Shown here piece by piece: positions 57,458-64,000 of a stretch of 64,000 bases of DNA. A model generated the notes under the pieces. The model was not told the DNA's origin. It saw nothing but the letters and a program-made list of their open reading frames with translations, and did no database searches. The position numbers and the translations under genes were made by a program. The stretch covers positions 618,421-682,420 of the forward strand of contig JAIZOF010000001.1 in the NCBI GenBank assembly GCA_020525365.1, in the 5' to 3' direction. Position 1 is the first letter of the stretch; every line of letters starts with the position of its first letter. Source of the stretch: Sulfurovum sp. Lineage in GTDB: Bacteria; Campylobacterota; Campylobacteria; Campylobacterales; Sulfurovaceae.

Positions 57458-57910
57458 ATGAGTGAAAATATATTTTCTGTTACTTCTCATAATAAACGTA
57501 TATGGTCTTTTGTGATTGATGATATGATTATTAATCTTCTTTTAATCATTATCTTCTATGAACCAATAAAAGCATTGATGGGGAATGTTACAGTAATAGA
57601 TGAAACGACTGTCATGATGATTAACCAGTTTGTCATGGATAATGCAATCATTGTTTTTATGGTAAAAGTACTCTACCATACCTTGCTTGTATGGCAAAGT
57701 GGTATGACGTTGGGAAAATATGTGATGAAGATTAGAGTGGTTGACTATAAAACAGGGAGTTCTCCCTTGTTTTGGCAAGCATTTTTGCGTGCATCTATTA
57801 GGCTTGTTAGTGAGATGTTTTTCTACTTAGGCTTTCTTTTTGCTTTCTTTTCCTCTTTGCGCCAGACGCTACATGACAAGCTCTCCAATTGTGTTGTGGT
57901 CGATGCATAA
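57458..57910 (+). CDS. RDD-family membrane protein
   Basis: A 150-residue membrane protein with an RDD domain: KRIWSFVIDDMIINLLL, a second helix, and a third with TLGKYVMKIRVVDY. The usual Arg-Asp-Asp triad appears here as R...DD. The function is unknown, although some RDD proteins are suggested to be ion or amino-acid transporters. The stop overlaps the lptD start by eight bases. In other members of this phylum an RDD gene also precedes lptD, which hints at a link with envelope assembly; that is my recollection and not shown here. Confidence 0.82.
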   Translation: MSENIFSVTSHNKRIWSFVIDDMIINLLLIIIFYEPIKALMGNVTVIDETTVMMINQFVMDNAIIVFMVKVLYHTLLVWQSGMTLGKYVMKIRVVDYKTGSSPLFWQAFLRASIRLVSEMFFYLGFLFAFFSSLRQTLHDKLSNCVVVDA

Positions 57911-60023
57911 AATTATTTTTCTTTGGTTTGCTTATATCGTATGTATCAATATGGTTTATGCTAATTCTAAGAAAAATAATAATCTTGAAGTAAGTGCAAA
58001 AGAGGTTAAAGAGACGAACACGACACTGCATGCAAAAGGTGGTGCAATTATCTACTATCAAGATATGATAATACGTGCCGATGATGTACTCTATAATAAA
58101 AAAGAACATCACCTTATTGCAGATGGTAATGTGGAGATGATTGGATATCAGGGTACAAAAGAGCATACTTCTCATATGGAGATAGACACCCAAAGTAGCA
58201 GGGTTAATTTTAAAGAGCTTTTTTTTACCAACGAGAATGATATATGGCTTTTGACCAATAAGGCCAACAGAAAAGAGGGAAATTATACATTTGGAAGCAG
58301 TATGCTCTCTAGTTGTGAAATTGAAAATCCCCTTTGGGTTATGCGCTTTTCTCAATCACTATATGACAGCAAAGAGAGGTATATGGAAGTCTACAATTCC
58401 AAAGTTTATTTTAATGATATTCCAATCTTCTATTTTCCTTATCTCGCCTTTTCAATAGACAATAGGCGCTCTTCAGGACTGCTATTTCCTCGGTTCGACT
58501 ATTTTAGAAAAGAAGGATTTTTATATGAACAGCCAGTCTTTTGGGCAATTAATGAGAGTATGGATATAGAATTCAACCCACAAATTAGAAAAAACCGGAG
58601 TTTGGGGGTGTATGCTACCTATCGTTTTGCAGACTCACCTCACTCCTCTGGGCAGCTGAGGATAGGATACTTTAAAGATAACACATCTTATGTGAAAAAG
58701 AATGGTCTTTCTGAAGACAAGCACTATGGATTAGAGTTTTTATATGATTCTTCAAAAGTTTTCAATCAATATTTTTCTAAAGATTATACTGATGGACTAT
58801 ATATGAATACAACATTTTTGAATGATATTGACTATCTGAACCTACAGAAAACTACTCGCTTAAAACACTTTGGACAAGTACCATTACAGGAATCAAGACT
58901 AAACTATTTTCTTTATAACGATATATGGTATGGTGGACTTAATGCCAAATATTTTATTGATACCCGTTTAGAGAACAATGATGGAACTGTACAGATACTC
59001 CCTTCATTGCAGGTACATAAATATCTTAAAAGTTTCTTTTGGGATCATTTGACTTATTCTGTAGATGTACAAACAAAGCGATTGGATCGGAAAACAGGGT
59101 CAACTTTAAATCAGGTGGAGTTGAACATTCCTCTTGAAGTAAATTTTGCATTATTGGATGACTTTGTAAATATATCACTAGGCGAGTCATTTTCTTTTGG
59201 TCAGTTTTTTTTTAAAAATGATAATACTTTAGAGTCTCCTTATCTTAACCGCAACACCCATACCCATTTGGTCAAACTTTTCTCTGATTTAACAAAAAAA
59301 TATACAGATTTTGCCCATATCGTGCAACCCTCTATTTATTATATTAAACCTGAAAAAGAGAGCCAGAGACTTGCTTCATCGCTTAGTAAAATGCTTAAAG
59401 ATACATATAGTATGGATGATAATATACAATCAGATATTCAAGAACTTTTTTTCATAGAACTGCCTGAAGAACGTGCTATTTTTTCCCTCAATCAATATTT
59501 CTATGATAAGACAATGACCCTTATTTTTTTCCAACGTCTTTCTCAAGGCTACTATCCAAACAAGGATTACCATTTTTCTAATATCCAAAATGAGATGCGC
59601 TACTATTGGAATCAATGGCAGTTTTATAATAATATCTCTTATTCGTATCAATACAAAAACATTAGTGAATCTTCAACTTCTGTAAGTTTTGATGAGAATT
59701 ACTACCATATGAGTTTTGGTCACATTTATAAAAAGTATAATGAACTACTCAACCAGTCTGTAGTATCCAATGACTTGAATATAAACTTTACATATGATTA
59801 CAATGACCACTTCTCCTATAGCGGTAAGATAATATATAGTTTAAAAGAAGTACAAAATAAATTATGGGATATAAGTGCCTCCTATAAGGAAGATTGTTGG
59901 AGTGTTACGGTACGAGCACATACGAATATTTTGCCTCAACCAATTAGTATTGGAAAAAATCTTGATAGGCAAGAGTATGGTTTTAGTGCACAATTTAACT
60001 TTGCTCCTTTTGCCAGTTTCTAA
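57903..60023 (+). CDS. lptD: LPS-assembly outer-membrane protein LptD
   Basis: The beta-barrel that inserts lipopolysaccharide into the outer leaflet. The start at 57903 gives a signal peptide (MHKIIFLWFAYIVCINMVYA). Residues 30-120 form the OstA-like periplasmic jellyroll (KGGAIIYYQDMIIRADDVLYN, ADGNVEMIGYQG), followed by the barrel with IPIFYFPYLAF and SSGLLFPRFDY, the conserved LptD pattern, ending in FAPFASF. The protein is 706 residues, normal for this group. There are few cysteines, so the disulphide system of E. coli LptD is not obvious. The presence of LptD shows an LPS-bearing outer membrane. Confidence 0.93.
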   Translation: MHKIIFLWFAYIVCINMVYANSKKNNNLEVSAKEVKETNTTLHAKGGAIIYYQDMIIRADDVLYNKKEHHLIADGNVEMIGYQGTKEHTSHMEIDTQSSRVNFKELFFTNENDIWLLTNKANRKEGNYTFGSSMLSSCEIENPLWVMRFSQSLYDSKERYMEVYNSKVYFNDIPIFYFPYLAFSIDNRRSSGLLFPRFDYFRKEGFLYEQPVFWAINESMDIEFNPQIRKNRSLGVYATYRFADSPHSSGQLRIGYFKDNTSYVKKNGLSEDKHYGLEFLYDSSKVFNQYFSKDYTDGLYMNTTFLNDIDYLNLQKTTRLKHFGQVPLQESRLNYFLYNDIWYGGLNAKYFIDTRLENNDGTVQILPSLQVHKYLKSFFWDHLTYSVDVQTKRLDRKTGSTLNQVELNIPLEVNFALLDDFVNISLGESFSFGQFFFKNDNTLESPYLNRNTHTHLVKLFSDLTKKYTDFAHIVQPSIYYIKPEKESQRLASSLSKMLKDTYSMDDNIQSDIQELFFIELPEERAIFSLNQYFYDKTMTLIFFQRLSQGYYPNKDYHFSNIQNEMRYYWNQWQFYNNISYSYQYKNISESSTSVSFDENYYHMSFGHIYKKYNELLNQSVVSNDLNINFTYDYNDHFSYSGKIIYSLKEVQNKLWDISASYKEDCWSVTVRAHTNILPQPISIGKNLDRQEYGFSAQFNFAPFASF

Positions 60024-60037
60024 TCAAGGATATGGTG

Positions 60038-60307
60038 ATGCAAAATTCTGTTGAAATAATTGAAGAGGCTTTAGAGGTATTGGAGATGCCTAAATTTATT
60101 ACCCAGAAGGATCTTAAAAAACAGTATCATTTTCTTGCAAGAAAATACCACCCTGATTTAGGAGGGGATGCTGAAAAGATGGAGGCATTAAATAATGCCT
60201 ATAAGCTTTTGACAAGATATATAGAGGATTTTCGTTATACTTTTAGTGAAGATGAGATTAATAAACAATTTTTAGGAGAGGGTTATGCCCAAAGATTCAA
60301 GCCCTGA
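60038..60307 (+). CDS. Small J-domain protein
   Basis: An 89-residue protein containing a J-domain only: ITQKDLKKQYHFLARKYHPDLGG with the essential HPD, then MEALNNAYKLLTRYIED. It likely stimulates DnaK at a special site; there is no zinc or client domain. The ATG at 60038 has AAGGA seven bases upstream and is better than 60032. Its end overlaps the next gene by 23 bases. Confidence 0.88.
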   Translation: MQNSVEIIEEALEVLEMPKFITQKDLKKQYHFLARKYHPDLGGDAEKMEALNNAYKLLTRYIEDFRYTFSEDEINKQFLGEGYAQRFKP

Positions 60308-60998
60308 CCACTACTATTTTGAAGATCAAGAAGATGCTGCTACGCAACTGGTTGAAGCCCTTCCATTAGATCTGTTGCGTGAGAATGAGACTATTGTTAT
60401 TGGTGTTAGTAAAGGAGGAGTCTTTTTTTCAGACAAGATCGCCAAAGCAGTACATGCTAAAATGGATATTCTTTTAACGGAACCAATCTTGGCACCGAAC
60501 AACCCTGAAGTAGCCATTGCCATGATTTCTGAAGTAGAAGAGATGGTAGTACACAAGGCATTGATTGATGCATTTGATATTAATGAAGACTTTGTCTATA
60601 ATGAGGCACAACGCAAACATGATGAAGAGATACTTGGCTATGTATATCAATATCGAAAAGGGAAGGATCTTCTTTCTTTAAAAGGAAAGCATGTAGTATT
60701 GGTAGACGAGTGTATTGAAACAGGCTTGACAATGATGGTAGCACTCAAATCGGTAATCAAAAGAGAAGCAAAGAATATCTATATTGCAACACCTATTTTA
60801 GATAGAGCAGTTTATGAGAATCTTTTAGCAGTTTGCGATGGTGTTTTCTGCCCTTACAAAATAGATAACTACATTTCAATAGAATATTATTATAAAACCT
60901 TCCAGCATTTAAGTTTTGAAGAGATATTGGGTATGATGGAGTCCTATGAAAAGTTTGATAAAAAAGAAGAGCCAAAAATAGAAATTGAACATCAATAA
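60285..60998 (+). CDS. Phosphoribosyltransferase-fold protein
   Basis: A 237-residue type I phosphoribosyltransferase-fold protein. ETIVIGVSKGGVFFSDKIAKAV is the first loop, and VVLVDECIETGLTMMVAL is the PRPP-binding motif, with Cys-Ile in place of the more usual Gly-Ala. The substrate is unknown; the altered loop suggests a member used for regulation or salvage rather than a classical purine enzyme. It overlaps the J-domain gene by 23 bases and lies 15 bases before pnp. Confidence 0.8.
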   Translation: MPKDSSPDHYYFEDQEDAATQLVEALPLDLLRENETIVIGVSKGGVFFSDKIAKAVHAKMDILLTEPILAPNNPEVAIAMISEVEEMVVHKALIDAFDINEDFVYNEAQRKHDEEILGYVYQYRKGKDLLSLKGKHVVLVDECIETGLTMMVALKSVIKREAKNIYIATPILDRAVYENLLAVCDGVFCPYKIDNYISIEYYYKTFQHLSFEEILGMMESYEKFDKKEEPKIEIEHQ

Positions 60999-61013
60999 AG
61001 GAATAGAAATATA

Positions 61014-63188
61014 ATGAAAGAACAGATCATTGAGGTCAATGTTAATAATCTCAAAGAGATATATGAGTGCAACAAAATAGCCAGACAAGCAAGCGGTGCA
61101 GTGATGTATCGTCAGGGAAAAGCAACACTTATTGCAGCAGTAGCAATTGATGAGAAAGTGGCAGATGAAGACTTTCTTCCACTAACCGTACAATATATTG
61201 AAAAAGCTTATGCTGCTGCAAAGATTCCTGGTGGGTTTGTTAAGCGTGAAACCAAACCTGGTGATTTTGAGACTTTAACATCACGTATTATTGACCGTTC
61301 TTTGCGACCACTTTTTTCTGATCACTTCCATTATCCAGTGACCATTACGGTTATGGTGGTTAGTAGTGACAATGAGGTCGATATGCAAGTGGCTGCATTG
61401 CATGCTGCATCGGCAGCACTTTATGTTTCTGATATCCCCATATCGCAGACTATTGGTGCAGTTCGTATTGGAAAGATTGAAAGAGAATTTGTTATTAATC
61501 CAACCCTCTCTCAGCAGAATAAAAGTGTACTTGATCTTTTGGTGGTTGGTTTAGGAAATGATATCTTAATGATTGAAATGCGTACTATGGCATCTAAGGT
61601 TATTCACAATACTGAAGTAGATATTGTCAGTTCAACTTTAGAGCATCAAGAGACCAATGAGCTTGATGAGGAGGCTTTAGTAAAGGCAATTGCACTGGCA
61701 CAAGAAGCAATTGTTAAAGCAAGTGAGGCATATAGTATTTCACTTGCACCAGCGGTACGTGAACCACTGATGCTTGAATTGATAGAAGAGAAAATGGATA
61801 CATCGCTTTATGCATGGATTGAAAATAACTATGCTAAAGCAGTAGAAGATGCTATCTCTCATATGGCAAAATCGGAGCGTTCTGTAGAATTAAAAAAAGT
61901 ATATGAGCATATTATAGAGACACTTGAAACCAAAGGAGAAAAGGTAGAAAAAGAGCTTATCTTGAAAACGCTTGAACGCTACAAGAAGCATATTGTGCGT
62001 CACATGATTCTCGAAAAAGGTATTCGTGCAGATGGTCGTGCATTTAATGAGATACGCCCTATCAGTATTGAGACCAATATCCTTCCTTCTGTGCACGGCA
62101 CTTGCCTTTTCACAAGAGGGCAAACACAAGTGTTGGCAGCCATAACACTAGGAGACAAAAAAGATGCTCAAGTATTTGAGCTTATTACTGATAAAAATAG
62201 CCAATCTGAAAACTTTATGGTGCATTATAACTTTCCAGGTTTTTCTGTTGGTGAGGCAAAATTTATTGGGGCACCTGGGCGTAGAGAACTTGGACATGGA
62301 AATCTTGCTAAAAGGGCACTAGAGCCCGCTATTCCTCTTAACCATGATGGAACAATTAGGTTGGTAGCAGAAGTTCTTGAAAGCAATGGATCCTCTTCTA
62401 TGGCAACAATCTGTGGTGGCTCTCTTGCACTTCGTTCTGCTAATATTGATATGGTTAATATGGTGGCTGGTATTGCAATGGGTCTTGTGAGCGAGAATGG
62501 CAAACATATTATACTTTCTGATATTATGGGACTTGAAGACCATGATGGTGATATGGACTTTAAGATTGCAGGTACAAGGAGAGGAACTACCGCTCTTCAG
62601 ATGGATATTAAATTGGGTGGTATTAGTCTGAAGATACTCAAAGAAGTATTGATTCAAGCAAATTATGGCAAGAATCATATTCTTGATTTAATGGAAGAAG
62701 CAGAGAAAAATATTATAGAGAGTGAAGCCCTTCCTAGCACGGAACATTTTACTATTGATTCTAGTAAAATCGGTGATATTATTGGTAAGGCGGGTGCAAC
62801 AATTCGTAGCATAATTGAAAAATTTGAAGTTAGTATCGATATTGATAGAGATACTGGTGGAGTGAAAGTATCAGGAAGCGATAAACAGAAAGTTTCTACG
62901 GCAAAAGAGCATATCAAAAAGATTGCTAATACACCAATACAAAAACAGATGACTTATGAGGTTGGAAAAACCTACAAAGGAAAGATTAAGCGAATTGTAG
63001 ACTTTGGTGTATTTGTGGAGATGCCTGATGGATTTGATGCCCTACTGCATATCTCTAAAGTTGCCAAGGAACGTGTAGATAATATAGAAGAACGCTATTG
63101 CGAAGGCGATGAGATAGAAGTGGTGGTTATGGAGCAAAAAGGAAAGAAGGTTGAATTGGCAACACCGTCTTATTTCAGTGATACATAA
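61014..63188 (+). CDS. pnp: Polyribonucleotide nucleotidyltransferase (PNPase)
   Basis: A phosphorolytic 3'-5' exoribonuclease of RNA decay. The 724-residue protein has two RNase PH folds (KRETKPGDFETLTSRIIDRS; ILPSVHGTCLFTRGQTQVLA and APGRRELGHGNLAKRAL), a KH domain (IGDIIGKAGATIRSIIE) and an S1 domain (GKTYKGKIKRIVDFGVFVEM). All catalytic segments look intact. It is the last gene of the purD run. Confidence 0.97.
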   Translation: MKEQIIEVNVNNLKEIYECNKIARQASGAVMYRQGKATLIAAVAIDEKVADEDFLPLTVQYIEKAYAAAKIPGGFVKRETKPGDFETLTSRIIDRSLRPLFSDHFHYPVTITVMVVSSDNEVDMQVAALHAASAALYVSDIPISQTIGAVRIGKIEREFVINPTLSQQNKSVLDLLVVGLGNDILMIEMRTMASKVIHNTEVDIVSSTLEHQETNELDEEALVKAIALAQEAIVKASEAYSISLAPAVREPLMLELIEEKMDTSLYAWIENNYAKAVEDAISHMAKSERSVELKKVYEHIIETLETKGEKVEKELILKTLERYKKHIVRHMILEKGIRADGRAFNEIRPISIETNILPSVHGTCLFTRGQTQVLAAITLGDKKDAQVFELITDKNSQSENFMVHYNFPGFSVGEAKFIGAPGRRELGHGNLAKRALEPAIPLNHDGTIRLVAEVLESNGSSSMATICGGSLALRSANIDMVNMVAGIAMGLVSENGKHIILSDIMGLEDHDGDMDFKIAGTRRGTTALQMDIKLGGISLKILKEVLIQANYGKNHILDLMEEAEKNIIESEALPSTEHFTIDSSKIGDIIGKAGATIRSIIEKFEVSIDIDRDTGGVKVSGSDKQKVSTAKEHIKKIANTPIQKQMTYEVGKTYKGKIKRIVDFGVFVEMPDGFDALLHISKVAKERVDNIEERYCEGDEIEVVVMEQKGKKVELATPSYFSDT

Positions 63189-63218
63189 ACTACAGAACAG
63201 TTTTTAAATCATTTCTGC

Positions 63219-63224
63219 TATAAT
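63219..63224 (+). promoter_or_regulatory. -10 box upstream of atpE
   Basis: TATAAT preceded by tttctgc, 144 bases before atpE. No good -35 is visible, as is usual for this phylum. The leader of about 130 bases it would give contains short inverted segments (cagtcgaagagactt) that may fold. Confidence 0.6.
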
Positions 63225-63367
63225 GCCAGCGTTAGTATAAAGTAATAAGTAGGGAAATCCATTGCATTTATGTGTGGGTTGGCAGTGAGATACTGTTTAC
63301 GCTATCCGAACAGACTTTAGAAAACAGTCGAAGAGACTTAAACTCTATTAACCTAAAGGATATAATG

Positions 63368-63670
63368 ATGAAAAAATTTTTCTTACTCTTCTTGGCACTT
63401 GGTGCTGTTGCTTTTGCTAATGAAGGTGAAGCTATGGTTCAGGCTTACTCTGTAGTAGCTGCTGGTGTTGGTCTTGGTCTTGCTGCACTTGGTGGTGCGA
63501 TTGGTATGGGACACACGGCTGCTGCAACAATTGCTGGTACTGCTAGAAATCCAGGACTTGGTGGTAAATTGATGACAACCATGTTTATTGCACTTGCAAT
63601 GATTGAAGCACAAGTTATCTATACGCTAGTAATTGCACTTATTGCACTCTATGCAAACCCTTTCCTGTAA
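63368..63670 (+). CDS. atpE: F0F1 ATP synthase subunit c
   Basis: The proton-carrying ring subunit. The 100-residue protein has an N-terminal leader-like helix (MKKFFLLFLALGAVAFA), unusual for most bacteria but normal in Campylobacterota, then helix 1 (VAAGVGLGLAALGGAIGMGHTAAA), the polar RNP loop (TARNPGLGGKL) and helix 2 with the essential glutamate (AMIEAQVIYTLVIAL). ATG 63368 is spaced better from AAAGGA than ATG 63365. It stands alone, away from other ATP synthase genes. Confidence 0.95.
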   Translation: MKKFFLLFLALGAVAFANEGEAMVQAYSVVAAGVGLGLAALGGAIGMGHTAAATIAGTARNPGLGGKLMTTMFIALAMIEAQVIYTLVIALIALYANPFL

Positions 63671-63682
63671 TCAGGAAAACTT

Positions 63683-63717
63683 AAAGTTGCAGCGGTATAC
63701 TTCCGCTACAACTTTTT
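63683..63717 (+). terminator. Intrinsic terminator after atpE
   Basis: AAAGTTGCAGCGG and CCGCTACAACTTT pair over 13 positions with one C-A mismatch around a seven-base loop, and are followed by further Ts. This is the strongest terminator in the window. Confidence 0.88.
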
Positions 63718-63764
63718 ACCCCTTATTTTAAGTTTGATAGTCTTTGATCTGTCAACTACAGAAT

Positions 63765-63849
63765 GCGTCAGTGGTGGAACGGTAGACACGCTACCTTGAG
63801 GGGGTAGTGCCCTAGTGGTGTGGAGGTTCAAATCCTCTCTGACGCACCA
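63765..63849 (+). tRNA. tRNA-Leu (GAG)
   Basis: An 85-base class II tRNA with a long variable arm (tgccctagtggtgt). The acceptor GCGTCAG pairs with CTGACGC, the anticodon stem CTACC/GGTAG encloses TTGAGGG with anticodon GAG, and the T-arm has GGTTCAAATCC. CCA is encoded. Confidence 0.95.
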
Positions 63850-63975
63850 TATTCTTCTATATCTACCTAAATAAAAATTATTAAAAAATACGTTAATTTC
63901 CTAAATAGATCTTCATAGTTATATTACATTTCTTTACTTGAAAAAATTGCTTTATGTTCTTTTAAGGAAATTTTA

Positions 63976-63984
63976 TGGTATAAT
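63976..63984 (+). promoter_or_regulatory. Extended -10 promoter at the right edge
   Basis: TATGGTATAAT, with the TATAAT at 63979-63984 and an upstream TG, forms an extended -10 element. Upstream is A/T-rich. It probably drives a gene just beyond the window. Confidence 0.55.
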
Positions 63985-64000
63985 GCGCACTAAACCTAAA

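Overview
The window is a chromosomal segment of a Campylobacterota (epsilonproteobacterial) bacterium, probably a Sulfurovum-like sulfur or hydrogen oxidiser. This is inferred from low G+C, TATAAT-type promoters often lacking a clear -35 box, the fused CcsB-CcsA cytochrome c assembly protein, an F0 c-subunit with a leader-like N-terminus, and the overall style of the proteins. No 16S gene is present, so the placement is an inference.

Layout. 1-13.6 kb holds housekeeping genes: a LolC/E permease fragment, secA, lolA, an ArsC-family protein, a YbiT-like ABC-F ATPase, yebC, a thioredoxin-like protein, gyrA, then asd-yqhA-hemE-radical SAM in one tight operon, followed by tRNA-Asn and tRNA-Arg behind a good sigma70 promoter. 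14-20.3 kb holds galE, cutA, a low-molecular-weight phosphatase, rlmH, a DksA-like gene, a dus gene and membrane proteins, ending in a frameshifted TauE/SafE gene. 20.3-25.9 kb has no intact gene. It is a graveyard of minus-strand relics: a RelE-type toxin, a SAM methyltransferase, a Phd-ParE toxin-antitoxin pair, a nuclease-like protein, a NERD-domain protein and two lipoproteins. 26.2-31.4 kb holds uvrA, broken by many indels in its N-terminal half, and polA, split into two ORFs with part of the proofreading domain missing. 31.5-44 kb holds ccsBA, a TcdA/ThiF-like gene, surE, bamD, lon, a large hybrid histidine kinase and its Hpt partner. 44.2-46 kb holds a uvrC lacking its GIY-YIG half, joined to an inverted, decayed copy of its own 3' end. 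46-52 kb holds an LptM-like lipoprotein, nadB, nhaD, guaA and the wreck of a metal-transport operon into which an inverted copy of the guaA 3' end is inserted. 52-64 kb holds htpG, a CDF transporter, hemD, a probable structured RNA (6S-like), and a tight run purD-RDD-lptD-J protein-phosphoribosyltransferase-pnp, then atpE and tRNA-Leu.

How it fits together. The intact genes serve envelope biogenesis (SecA, LolA, BamD, LptD), haem and cytochrome c assembly, nucleotide and NAD synthesis, and proteostasis (Lon, HtpG). The striking point is that uvrA, uvrC and polA, three genes of one excision-repair pathway, are all damaged in the same window while their neighbours are intact. Two deletions (uvrC and the metal-transport operon) are sealed by inverted copies of nearby gene ends, which suggests fold-back template switching. 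This looks like a lineage losing nucleotide excision repair and undergoing local genome decay; alternatively, functional copies may lie elsewhere in the genome.
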